From: Candidatus Zipacnadia bacterium
GTDB taxonomy: Bacteria; Armatimonadota; Zipacnadia; Zipacnadales; Zipacnadaceae
Assembly (NCBI GenBank): GCA_029821215.1
Contig: JALGTV010000011.1
Span: 1-21,865, forward strand
DNA length: 21,865 bases
Direction of reading: 5' to 3'
The notes beneath the pieces were generated by a model. That model saw nothing but the letters and a program-made list of their open reading frames with translations. It was not told the DNA's origin and did not search any database. Within the stretch, counting starts at the first letter, position 1. Each line of letters starts with the position of its first letter. The position numbers were made by a program, and so were the translations under genes. Positions 7,660 through 15,261 of this stretch are shown one piece after another.

Positions 7660-7849
7660 ATGCCGGTCGGATTGGACCAGCCGCCATCAATACCCCGGCC
7701 AGACAGATAAACCGCGGGCGCTGTGGCAACGACGAATTGTCCAGGCGGCTAAGCAAATGGGCTTCACCCAGGCCAGCGACTTCTGCCAACCTCAGATGGG
7801 TCAGCAGCTCACCGTGTATGTCCTTGATGAGGATAACCGGGGCAAGTGA
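7660..7849 (+). pseudogene. Possible remnant of a small gene after lipM
   Basis: An ATG at 7660, with AGGTTAGGA about seven bases upstream, opens a frame (MPVGLDQPPSIPRP) that stops at once. The neighbouring frame then reads a protein-like sequence without a start, DKPRALWQRRIVQAAKQMG and on to LTVYVLDEDNRGK, ending in TGA at 7847-7849. One frame change near 7705 would join the two parts into a basic protein of about 60 residues. The second part is also in frame with the lipM stop at 7622, so readthrough cannot be excluded. I do not recognise the family. Confidence 0.35.
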
Positions 7850-7867
7850 TGCTGATTTTTTTAGATA

Positions 7868-7900
7868 GCCGCCCACGAGCCTAACTATGCCCCGGGCGGC
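7868..7900. repeat. Inverted repeat between convergent genes
   Basis: GCCGCCC (7868-7874) and GGGCGGC (7894-7900) are perfect seven-base arms around 19 bases. A run of seven T lies just to the left (7856-7862). That places an A-run after the hairpin for minus-strand transcripts and a T-run before it for plus-strand transcripts, so it is not a standard terminator in either direction. The rest of the gene-poor stretch 7625-7943 holds only this and the possible gene remnant. Confidence 0.4.
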
Positions 7901-7943
7901 GCAGTCGGTGCCCCCGCAGTTGCTCTTAGAGCGTTCGGCCGGC

Positions 7944-8393
7944 TCACAGTGGGAACTTGATATTAGCCGAGACGCCGACTCCTCCTACCCCTTTGATGCT
8001 GGTGGTACCGGTGCTGGCAATGGGAATCAGTCCTCGAGCCCGCAGATGGCTTCCAGGCGTCCACTCTACTTCGGCGACTGCTTTGACTTTGGCCACTTGC
8101 TCGGCGGGCCCCATAACCTGGGCGGCACCGATAGCAGTACCCGCACCGACTCGCAGAATGGGGACCACCTTGGTCTGGCCGGCAATTTCGGCCTGGTGTT
8201 GCCCCAGCAAGTCATTGATGACCCCGTTGATATCCTCGCCGAAGTGTTTGACGACATAGCCGATGCCCAGGAACTTGACAACTGAGCCCAGGTCCAGGGC
8301 CTGTACTGACCGGGGCCCGGTGCCGAAGCCCACTATGAAGGCGCTCAGTATGAAAACCACGGCCAGCATATGCCAGTAATTGCGTTTGTTCAT
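7944..8393 (-). CDS. Exported protein of unknown function with the shared C-terminal domain
   Basis: This 149-residue product begins with a basic stretch and one hydrophobic segment (residues 9-30, HMLAVVFILSAFIVGF), a signal peptide or anchor. A short middle part contains GEDINGVINDLLGQ. The C-terminal part (about 75-145) begins KVVPILRVG and matches the end of the upstream protein, which begins KIVPIVSVL. Both continue with a GP-centred turn, then VKAVAEVE or VQAVAQLE, an IPI or VPI strand and GVGV. AGGAGG, overlapping the end of the upstream gene, is seven bases before this second ATG (an earlier ATG at 8396 is only four bases away). The nine-base gap to the upstream gene makes a two-gene operon. 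I know no assigned function; the pair is probably anchored outside the cytoplasm. Confidence 0.75.
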   Translation of the reverse strand: MNKRNYWHMLAVVFILSAFIVGFGTGPRSVQALDLGSVVKFLGIGYVVKHFGEDINGVINDLLGQHQAEIAGQTKVVPILRVGAGTAIGAAQVMGPAEQVAKVKAVAEVEWTPGSHLRARGLIPIASTGTTSIKGVGGVGVSANIKFPL

Positions 8394-8405
8394 CATCGCA
8401 CCTCC

Positions 8406-9356
8406 TTAGAAGCGGTAATCGCCCAGGCCGGTAACCCCGACGCCCTGAACGCGGGCCAGGGTCTGACCAGGGACCTTAGTGGAAATGGGCACGTACACGT
8501 CTATTTCTACCATATCTCTGTAATGAGTCTCCAGTTGGGCCACAGCCTGCACCTGATCTACCGCTGACTGAGGGCCATTGATGCGGGCGACCCCTATGCG
8601 GATGCCTTCCAATACGCTGACTATAGGGACTATCTTGTTCTTATAGGGTTCAGGTGACTGCCAGCCAGCTTCGGGTACTACGGCTTCTTCGCCAGTCTCT
8701 TCGGTGGGCTCCGGCTCAGGTTCTTCCTCTGGCTCCCCAGCGGCCTCCTCCGATGTCTGAGGCGATTGGAGGTCCTCTTCGATTGGCTCGCCCTCTTCGG
8801 TTTCTTCAGGCTCACCCGATTCTGCGGACGGCTGTGGGGCAGTTTCCTCGGATGACGGGAGACCCGATAGGGCATAGGTGATGTTGCTGGCCCAGTGCTC
8901 GGCCAGTTGATGGGGGGTGCGGCCCACCGCATCAGCTTCGGCATCGTTAACTGCAACCAGAAGCATCTGCGCCATTAGCACCATCCACTGCCCCTCCATC
9001 TGCTCAGCGGCGACCTCGTCGGGTTCGGTCCCGGCCGCCAGTTCGTCGTTGATACGCTTGGCCATAATCATAGCCCGCTCGTAGCCGGTGAGCCCGCCGG
9101 AGGTAGTCTGCACTTGCAAGACCGTCTCTCCACCTATTTCCAGGACACCCTGTTCCTCCTCACCTACCCATACCCGGCGGGCGACTACCTGAGGATCAGC
9201 TTCGGTTTCCCCAGCAGGCTCTAATTCGGCCGCGGCGGCCGCAGCGTCCGCACCCAGATAACCGCGGGCTACTGTGCCCCCATAGAAGGCAACCGCGCCG
9301 GCTACTAAGATGACTGCTGCTACCAGCAGCTTCTTGCCGACCTTAAGCTTGTCCAT
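8406..9356 (-). CDS. Membrane-anchored exported protein with two unnamed domains and an acidic linker
   Basis: This is a 316-residue protein. One membrane segment (about 10-30) is followed by a domain at about 70-165 (GGETVLQVQTTSGG, then ERAMIMAKRI, then LLVAVNDAEADAVGRTP and LAEHWASNI). A Glu/Pro/Ser-rich, strongly acidic linker (about 166-235) leads to a C-terminal domain (239-313). The first domain resembles one in the secreted protein at 16127, and from memory also a periplasmic segment of some MscS-type channels. The last domain is shared with the gene downstream. ATG 9356 is chosen over GTG 9362 because AGGAGG is eight bases from the ATG but only two from the GTG. Function unknown; a surface or periplasmic location is inferred. 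It is divergent from the ECF sigma gene. Confidence 0.75.
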   Translation of the reverse strand: MDKLKVGKKLLVAAVILVAGAVAFYGGTVARGYLGADAAAAAAELEPAGETEADPQVVARRVWVGEEEQGVLEIGGETVLQVQTTSGGLTGYERAMIMAKRINDELAAGTEPDEVAAEQMEGQWMVLMAQMLLVAVNDAEADAVGRTPHQLAEHWASNITYALSGLPSSEETAPQPSAESGEPEETEEGEPIEEDLQSPQTSEEAAGEPEEEPEPEPTEETGEEAVVPEAGWQSPEPYKNKIVPIVSVLEGIRIGVARINGPQSAVDQVQAVAQLETHYRDMVEIDVYVPISTKVPGQTLARVQGVGVTGLGDYRF

Positions 9357-9409
9357 ATACACTTCCTCCTTTCTTCATAAGCTAATAGTTACGCATATAT
9401 ACATTACAC

Positions 9410-9443
9410 CAAACAGGCTACCAATTCCTCCTTGGCCTGTTTG
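9410..9443. promoter_or_regulatory. Inverted repeat in the divergent spacer, possible operator
   Basis: CAAACAGGC (9410-9418) and GCCTGTTTG (9435-9443) are perfect nine-base arms with 16 bases between them. They lie 54 bases before the exported-protein gene on the minus strand and about 110 bases before the -10 of the sigma gene. The position suits an operator for the minus-strand gene, though a hairpin in a longer transcript is also possible. Confidence 0.4.
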
Positions 9444-9550
9444 CACTGTTATATTTACTGGCGGCTTGCTCCGAGTGCCGGGGCGGTTGGGGGAGGAAGG
9501 AGATGGACAGAGGGCGCAGTCGGTGGTGGCGGGAATGACGCCCTTTATGG

Positions 9551-9556
9551 TATAAT
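9551..9556 (+). promoter_or_regulatory. Consensus -10 box before the ECF sigma gene
   Basis: TATAAT (9551-9556) is preceded by TGG, giving an extended -10 (TGn). There is no good -35 at 17 bases, which an extended -10 can tolerate. Transcription would begin near 9563, only about 27 bases before the GTG start. Confidence 0.5.
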
Positions 9557-9589
9557 TGAGGGTGATGACTGGTAAATCTGCCCCTTATT

Positions 9590-10165
9590 GTGAGCTATAT
9601 TGTGACCCATACTACCAGCAATGATGAGTTTGGTGAGGTTATTGAAGAGAACTATCAGCGGGTCTACAATGTTATTTATCGGTTGATAGGTCAGGAGCAC
9701 GAAGCTGAAGACCTGACCCAGGACACTTTCGTCAATGCCTATCGGGCCTGGGACCAATTTCGCGGTGATAGCCAGGTTTATACGTGGCTGTACCGGATTG
9801 CCGTCAACTTGACTAAGAATCGGCTGGAGCGATGGGGTCGCCGCCGGCAAGCACACAGTTTCTCGTTAGATGAGCCGATCGCTTATGACCAGGATGACTC
9901 CCAGCCCCGGGAGGTGGAAGACTGGTCACGCAATCCGGAGTTGATAGCCACTAATCAGGAGCTGGGAGATGTGGTAGCCGCCCAGGTCAACCAATTGCGA
10001 CTGGAGTACAAAGAAGTGATAGTATTGCGTGACTACGAGCAACTTCCCTATCAAGAGATTGCCGATATCCTCGGCTGTAGCCTTCAAGCGGTCAAATCCC
10101 GCCTATTTCGCGCCCGCAGTATTCTGCGGGAGTCGTTGGCGGAGTATCTGAATGCTTGTCCGTAG
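9590..10165 (+). CDS. ECF-family RNA polymerase sigma factor
   Basis: This 191-residue extracytoplasmic-function sigma factor has region 2 at about 18-85 (EAEDLTQDTFVNAYRAW and TWLYRIAVNLTKNRLERWG) and region 4 at about 130-185 (LPYQEIADILGCSLQAVKSR, the helix-turn-helix for -35 recognition). The SxxxVKSRLFRAR pattern is typical. GTG 9590 is the only usable start in the frame; no good Shine-Dalgarno precedes it. No anti-sigma gene (zinc-finger or membrane type) follows; the next gene is bamA, 98 bases on. The position suggests that it controls envelope biogenesis, as sigma-E does in proteobacteria, but this is inference. Confidence 0.93.
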   Translation: MSYIVTHTTSNDEFGEVIEENYQRVYNVIYRLIGQEHEAEDLTQDTFVNAYRAWDQFRGDSQVYTWLYRIAVNLTKNRLERWGRRRQAHSFSLDEPIAYDQDDSQPREVEDWSRNPELIATNQELGDVVAAQVNQLRLEYKEVIVLRDYEQLPYQEIADILGCSLQAVKSRLFRARSILRESLAEYLNACP

Positions 10166-10206
10166 AGCTGTCAGGGATATAGAGAGGTAGCACAGGCACT
10201 GGCAGC

Positions 10207-10234
10207 GAAACTGTAAGTAACCTGGCTTGTCATA
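10207..10234 (+). promoter_or_regulatory. Candidate ECF-type promoter before bamA
   Basis: GAAAC (10207-10211) followed 17 bases later by GTC (10229-10231, in GTCATA) matches the general AAC / GTC pattern of ECF-dependent promoters, 30 bases before the bamA ATG. It would let the upstream sigma factor drive the bamA-ompH-lpxD genes. Short motifs such as this also occur by chance. Confidence 0.35.
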
Positions 10235-10263
10235 GTGAGCAGACAAAACAGAGGAGAGAGACT

Positions 10264-12171
10264 ATGTCATTGCGGCGAATGTACCGATATCTGGCGGGTG
10301 CCGGACTACTAACCCTGCTAACATTGACCAGTGCTGGCTTAGCGGGAGCCGAAGAGCAGCCGCTGATTTCCGGGCTGCGGGTGGAGGGCAATCAGTATAT
10401 CTCAGCGGATGCCATCACTGACGAAGTTAAGGACATCCTCAAGGTGGGCCAGTCTTACACCGAGCAGAAGGCCGTCGCGGCTCGCCAGGTCATAATGGAT
10501 ATGGGCTACTTTGATGAGGTAGCCATTTCCTATGAGCTTACTGAGGCGGGGGTGGAGGTGGTAATCACAGTCCTGGAAAAGCAGCGCATTGAAGACATTG
10601 TCTTCGTGGGCAATACTGTCTTTGATGATGAGGCTCTGGCGGAAGTCATTTTCAGCCAGATTGGGCATGTGGTGGACAGTCGGGTGGTGCGGGGGGATGT
10701 GCGGCGGCTGGAGGAATACTACCAGAAAGAAGGCTACTTCATCTTTATCCCGGAGGCTGGTGTTGACCAGTTTGGGGTCCTGACCTTTGTCATAAATGAA
10801 GCGCGGCTGGAAGAGATAGTTATTGAGGGGCTGAAGAAGACTAAGGAATGGGTAGTGCGCCGCAATATTGACAGCCAGCCGGGCGACCTCTATCAGGAAG
10901 AGAAGCTGTATAACGATCTGCGGCGCATCTTCAATATGGGCATCTTTGAAGATGTCAGACTGCGGAGCCTCCAGCCGGGCACTGACGAGCCTACTAAAGC
11001 GGTGAGGGCGATAATTGAAATCACCGAAAAGCCCACCGGCATGGCTTCCCTGGCGGCGGCCTACAGTGAGCTGGACGAGTTTGTGCTGATGATGGACATC
11101 CAAGAGAATAATCTGCGGGGGCGGGCCGAGCGGGCTAAACTCAGTTTAGAGATGTTCGGACGCACCAGTTACGATGTCAGCTTGTTTGAGCCTTATCTGG
11201 ATCAGCGCGACACGTCGCTGGATATTAGTCTATTTGACACCGAGCGGCGGCGCCGATTCATGGGTGGGGCAGCCGTATCACTGCCTGACGAAGAATTCCG
11301 CGAGCGCCGGGCTGGCGCCGTCATAAAGGTCGCCCGCCCCACCTCAGCCACTGAAAAGATAAGTATAAGCCTGCGCACCGAAAAGGTGTCCAGTTCCTTC
11401 TTCCAGGGTACGCGCACGCTGGGTTCAGTAGGCGGATTTGCTCCCGGTACGATGGTCGCACCGCAGCAACTCTCCGGTCCGCTCCCCGACCGGCGGGGCA
11501 AACCGGGGCCTGATAATCCTGACCTGGAGCCGGACAAACCCGGTCCCGGCGATATGGTCCAGCCTATCGTGGTGGCTGCACCTCTTCATCCGGGCGGCCG
11601 GGTGAACAGCGTGACTCTGGGCTGGGTCAAAGATACGCGCGACATCATTGCCAATCCCACCCAGGGTGGGTATCGGGGCTTGAGTTGGGAGTCGGCGGGG
11701 GGCATTATGGGGGGGCAGGAGTCGTTTCAACTCTATCAAGTGGAGGAGCGGCGCTACTTGCCGATGCGGGGTGGTGATGATGTCCTGGCGATGCGGTTGC
11801 TGCTGGGGCTGAGCAGTGGGGGAGTGCCGCTGTTTGACTCATTCAGCGCTGGTGGGGCCCGCACTCTGCGCGGTTATGAGCAAGACCGGTTCCGAGGCGA
11901 AAGGCTGGTATTGGCCAATGCCGAATACCGCTACCGGATGTCGGAGAGTCTAACGATAGTAGGATTTGTGGATGCTGGTGATGCCTTTGGGGGCAAGTTC
12001 CGCACGGTCGTGCCCGGCTTTGATATTGAGGCCGAAGACCAGGACTTCAGTATGCACCTGGGGGCGGGAGTGGGTATCCGAGCGGACACACCCCTGGGGC
12101 CGCTACGCCTGGACTTTGGCTTTGGTGAAGAGGGCAGTCAGGTGCATTTTGGCTTTGGTCATACCTTTTAG
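10264..12171 (+). CDS. bamA: BamA/Omp85-family outer-membrane assembly protein
   Basis: This is the outer-membrane beta-barrel that folds and inserts other barrel proteins. It is 635 residues long with a signal peptide (about 1-29). Three POTRA repeats follow, at about 34-105, 108-180 and 181-262; E. coli BamA has five, while shorter POTRA chains occur in cyanobacterial and other Omp85 proteins. The barrel follows from about 265. The lid-loop motif LRGY (about 535), a variant of the family's VRGF, follows GGART. The protein ends in Phe (FGFGHTF), as barrel proteins do. An unusual Pro/Gly/Asp-rich insert lies at about 393-440 (KPGPDNPDLEPDKPGPGD), probably an outer loop. GAGGAG lies about seven bases before the ATG. 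It is followed by ompH and lpxD, the classical neighbours. Confidence 0.93.
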   Translation: MSLRRMYRYLAGAGLLTLLTLTSAGLAGAEEQPLISGLRVEGNQYISADAITDEVKDILKVGQSYTEQKAVAARQVIMDMGYFDEVAISYELTEAGVEVVITVLEKQRIEDIVFVGNTVFDDEALAEVIFSQIGHVVDSRVVRGDVRRLEEYYQKEGYFIFIPEAGVDQFGVLTFVINEARLEEIVIEGLKKTKEWVVRRNIDSQPGDLYQEEKLYNDLRRIFNMGIFEDVRLRSLQPGTDEPTKAVRAIIEITEKPTGMASLAAAYSELDEFVLMMDIQENNLRGRAERAKLSLEMFGRTSYDVSLFEPYLDQRDTSLDISLFDTERRRRFMGGAAVSLPDEEFRERRAGAVIKVARPTSATEKISISLRTEKVSSSFFQGTRTLGSVGGFAPGTMVAPQQLSGPLPDRRGKPGPDNPDLEPDKPGPGDMVQPIVVAAPLHPGGRVNSVTLGWVKDTRDIIANPTQGGYRGLSWESAGGIMGGQESFQLYQVEERRYLPMRGGDDVLAMRLLLGLSSGGVPLFDSFSAGGARTLRGYEQDRFRGERLVLANAEYRYRMSESLTIVGFVDAGDAFGGKFRTVVPGFDIEAEDQDFSMHLGAGVGIRADTPLGPLRLDFGFGEEGSQVHFGFGHTF

Positions 12172-12223
12172 GGCCCTACATCAGGAATATTGGGAGGACC
12201 GACACGGAAAGGAAATCTGGCCT

Positions 12224-13000
12224 ATGTATAAAACAGCCCCTATAAGCTATTTGGCTGTGTTATTGATAGCTATAACTATGGTAGCCTCGCCGGCGGTTGC
12301 CCAACAGCCCGCCGGGCGGCTGCGTATAGCCGTGGTGGACATCGACAAGGTGGGTGATCAGTACCAAGCCCTCGCCGAGAAGGATGCGGAACTGAGACAA
12401 TGGATGACAGCTCAGCGGGAATATCTGCTCCAGTTGGAGGAGTTTGTTTTCCTGTCCCAGGAGAACTTCAAGGAAGTCATGCAACTGATTGAGCTTTCGG
12501 TGCCTCTGCCGGAGGACAAGGCAACTCGCCTGGAAGAATTGCGGCGGATCTCGGGGGATAAGTACCGGCGATACCTGGACCTGCAGGCTAAAACTGAGCG
12601 CAGTGCCGAGGAGAAAGAAGAGTTCAACAGTCTGGGAGAAGCGGCTAACGCGCGCCGCCAGGAGCTGGCGCAACTGGAGGAGGCCGTAGTTGCTGAATAC
12701 CGACAAAAAGTGGACGATGCGCAACAAGTGCTCTTGCAGGAAGTTGATAAGATCATTGCTCAATACGCCCAGGAAAACGGCTATGACCTGGTGCTGGACC
12801 AGGCCTGGGTATTCTATGGCGGCGAAAATATAACCGACTACATCATTGAACAGCTTAACCAGCCTCCCAGTAGTCAGTTAGAGACACCCAGCGAAGCAGA
12901 AGTAGCCCCGGAGACGCCACCAGTAGCAGAAGCGTCGCCTATCGCCGAACCTCCCGCCGAAAGTGCCGAAAGTGGTGAGGAGGAGAGTGGCGACGGGTAG
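12224..13000 (+). CDS. OmpH/Skp-family periplasmic chaperone-like protein
   Basis: Skp-like proteins hold unfolded outer-membrane proteins in the periplasm on their way to BamA. This one starts at ATG 12224, with AAAGGAAA nearby, and has a signal peptide ending near SPAVAQQ. The core begins RIAVVDIDKVG, the usual first strand of the family, and runs into long charged helices (about 60-190) with QENGYDLVLDQAWVFYGG near the end, the typical closing strand. A Pro/Glu/Ala-rich, acidic tail of about 40 residues (SEAEVAPETPPVAEASPIAE) is extra compared with Skp. Total 258 residues. The start is 52 bases after the bamA stop, so it is probably co-transcribed. Confidence 0.88.
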   Translation: MYKTAPISYLAVLLIAITMVASPAVAQQPAGRLRIAVVDIDKVGDQYQALAEKDAELRQWMTAQREYLLQLEEFVFLSQENFKEVMQLIELSVPLPEDKATRLEELRRISGDKYRRYLDLQAKTERSAEEKEEFNSLGEAANARRQELAQLEEAVVAEYRQKVDDAQQVLLQEVDKIIAQYAQENGYDLVLDQAWVFYGGENITDYIIEQLNQPPSSQLETPSEAEVAPETPPVAEASPIAEPPAESAESGEEESGDG

Positions 13001-14168
13001 TTGGGACGGCGCAACGAGTAAAGTCTACCTGTCGGTAGTGCTGTCGGCAACAGTATTGTTGGCATTCTGGCCGGCACTAATTAGTTGCACCCCTCCCAAA
13101 GCTGCAACCAATTCCCCCCTTACACTGTCAAAACTCAAGAAGGGGTATGTATACCTGGCAGAATTGATGCCAGCACATCCCCTGTATAGGGAGTTGTGCT
13201 CGTTGCAGGCGCATATCAACCGCCTGCGCGGTGGGGCGCAGCTTGATATTGCTGACGATATTGGTCGGGCGTGGGAAAGTCCGGTAATTCTGGGGCCGAT
13301 AGGCATTGATTACCCTATGCGGCTCCTGGGACAGCGACGCCAGGACTGGTGGGAGAACTTACCTATCCTTGGCTATGGGCCAACCATAGGGCTGCCCCAG
13401 GACCTGGAGGCGCGGCTCGCCTGGCGCCAGCAACAGATTCAGCAGCAGACCGCTCAGAAGCTGCGCCAGGCTGAGGCGGAGGAGAGTGGCCGGCTGGCTC
13501 AATTACGTATCCAGGCTAAGGCGCGGTATCAAAATGAGCTAAACAATTTGGATCTGGAGCTGAGTGTACCGGACGATAAAATCCAACAGAAGGCCGCGCA
13601 GCGCCGCCAGGAAATTGAGCAGCAGATCACTGAAGAATTATCTCGGGAGGCCACCCGCGGCGAAGATAGGCTCCAGCAACTACGGGAGAAACTGAAACAG
13701 CAGGAGAACCAAGCAGTAGCTAAGGCCCGGCAGGAGCTTCTGACTCGTAGTCAGCAGCGGCGCAGTGAAATAGGAGCAGAGGAGGGCCAGTTACGCCAGC
13801 AATTACAGCAGGGACTGGAGATGGTGGGGGAGCCGCCGTGGTTGGAGGACGCATTGGCTGCTGGCCGGCGACTGCCGACTCCACAACCGGAGGAAGCTGA
13901 GGTGCTACGCGATCAGGCTTTCGTTCACTGGCGGGCGGCGCGAAGAGAGCAGTTGGAGCGACTGATAGCGCAGCGGGCGTCGTTAACGAGGGCTATTGCG
14001 GCGGGAACGCGGTCGGCGGCCCGGCGGGTAGCGTGGGAGGAAAACCTGGACCTGCGGCTGCTGCCCGACGAACAACGACATGGTTCTGATATGACTAACA
14101 TAATTGCGCAGAAGTTGGCGACACTATGGTCACCACACGAATCTACGAGCGTGAAGAGGAGCAGATAA
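12987..14168 (+). CDS. Coiled-coil lipoprotein of unknown function between ompH and lpxD
   Basis: This is a predicted lipoprotein of about 393 residues. An N-terminal hydrophobic segment (SVVLSATVLLAFWPALISC) ends in a lipobox-like LISC with Cys at about 34, followed by TPPKAATN. After a globular part (about 45-145) comes a long Gln/Glu/Arg-rich coiled coil (about 150-280), then a further helical C-terminal part. The helical region recalls Skp but I find no clear Skp core, so it may be a divergent relative or an unrelated tether. GTG 12987 is chosen because GGTGAGG lies about six bases upstream; GTG 12963 and 12972 are alternatives. It overlaps the ompH stop by 14 bases and ends one base before lpxD, so it is tightly coupled with both. 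Probably anchored to a membrane and facing the periplasm. Confidence 0.75.
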   Translation: MATGSWDGATSKVYLSVVLSATVLLAFWPALISCTPPKAATNSPLTLSKLKKGYVYLAELMPAHPLYRELCSLQAHINRLRGGAQLDIADDIGRAWESPVILGPIGIDYPMRLLGQRRQDWWENLPILGYGPTIGLPQDLEARLAWRQQQIQQQTAQKLRQAEAEESGRLAQLRIQAKARYQNELNNLDLELSVPDDKIQQKAAQRRQEIEQQITEELSREATRGEDRLQQLREKLKQQENQAVAKARQELLTRSQQRRSEIGAEEGQLRQQLQQGLEMVGEPPWLEDALAAGRRLPTPQPEEAEVLRDQAFVHWRAARREQLERLIAQRASLTRAIAAGTRSAARRVAWEENLDLRLLPDEQRHGSDMTNIIAQKLATLWSPHESTSVKRSR

Positions 14169-14169
14169 A

Positions 14170-15213
14170 GTGGACAATATAGCATATCCTCTGGGACAAC
14201 TGGCTGCGCTAATAGACGGAGTGGCAGAAGGCGACGGTACAGTGCATATCACCGGGGTCAGTAACCTGGATGAAGCCGAGGAAGGCCACATTGCTTACGT
14301 TGCTGAGCTGCATCTGTTGCCGCAGGCCGAGAATTCCAAGGCGGCTGCCCTGATAGTGCCTCCTAATGCCAAAACTACCCGTAAGCCGATAATCATCACC
14401 GAGGACCCCCGCCTGGCCTTCAGTAAGGTGTTACAGCTTTTTGCCCCTGAGCGGCGGATGCCCGCAGGTACTGACCCCCGCGCTGTGGTGGGCCAGCACG
14501 TTTCTATGGGTGCCGACGTAGCTATCGGAGCTTGTGCGTTTGTGGGGGACAACACCGTCCTTGGTGATAATGTCGTCATCCATCCCTTGGCCTATGTGGG
14601 CCACGAGGTTATCATTGGTGATGATACTGAGATCCATCCCCATGTATATATTGGTGATCGTGTCAGTCTGGGCCAGCGGGTCATAGTTCACAGTGGGGCG
14701 ACGGTTGGTGCTGATGGCTTTGGTTATCTGCAAACCGATGAGGACCACCGGAAGATTCCGCAGATTGGCACGGTAGTTGTGGAAGACGATGTCGAGATTG
14801 GTGCTAATTCTACCGTAGACAGGGCGACCGTCACAGCCACGCGTATTGGCCGGGGGACTAAGATTGACGACCAGGTTCACGTCGCCCACAATGTAGTGAT
14901 AGGCGAGAATGGCCTACTGTGCGGGCAGGTGGGCATTGCCGGCAGTGCCCAGATTGGCAACAATGTGATGATGGGTGGTCAGGTCGGCGTTAATGACCAC
15001 ATTTGCATCTGTGATAATGTAGTTATCGGCGGCGGGGCGAAGGTCTACGGTGACATTACTGAAGCGGGAATATACTCAGGAATTCCGGCCCGTCCCCACC
15101 AACAGCGTCTGCGCAGTCTGGCCTACCAGCGCCGCTTACCTGATCTTGTTGAGCGGATAAAGCAATTAGAGGCGCGCTTGGCTGAGCTGGAAGACACCGA
15201 CCGTAGCCAATAA
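14170..15213 (+). CDS. lpxD: UDP-3-O-(3-hydroxyacyl)glucosamine N-acyltransferase
   Basis: LpxD adds the second acyl chain in lipid A synthesis, using acyl-ACP, in the cytoplasm. The 347-residue length is standard. The N-terminal uridine-binding part is about 1-100. Hexapeptide repeats of the left-handed beta-helix run from about 105 to 290, and GADGFGYL is conserved. The catalytic histidine is H240 in VHVAHNVVIG (E. coli H239). A short C-terminal helix follows (about 315-340). The start is GTG 14170, with GAGGAG about eight bases upstream; an ATG is not available nearby. The fabZ, lpxA and lpxB genes that often follow are absent here. Its presence shows that the organism makes, or once made, lipid A. 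Confidence 0.95.
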   Translation: MDNIAYPLGQLAALIDGVAEGDGTVHITGVSNLDEAEEGHIAYVAELHLLPQAENSKAAALIVPPNAKTTRKPIIITEDPRLAFSKVLQLFAPERRMPAGTDPRAVVGQHVSMGADVAIGACAFVGDNTVLGDNVVIHPLAYVGHEVIIGDDTEIHPHVYIGDRVSLGQRVIVHSGATVGADGFGYLQTDEDHRKIPQIGTVVVEDDVEIGANSTVDRATVTATRIGRGTKIDDQVHVAHNVVIGENGLLCGQVGIAGSAQIGNNVMMGGQVGVNDHICICDNVVIGGGAKVYGDITEAGIYSGIPARPHQQRLRSLAYQRRLPDLVERIKQLEARLAELEDTDRSQ

Positions 15214-15261
15214 GGCCGCCATTCAGCCTACCCACAGTTACCACTTCCGAGCTGATGCCAT

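Noticed and set aside
7868..7900. Perfect GC-rich hairpin beside a T-run, as an intrinsic terminator
   Set aside because: The T-run precedes the hairpin on the plus strand and becomes an A-run after it on the minus strand, so the geometry is wrong both ways.
10402..11103. 233-codon open frame on the minus strand within bamA
   Set aside because: It is antisense to the POTRA region, whose motifs are clear on the plus strand; no recognisable domain.
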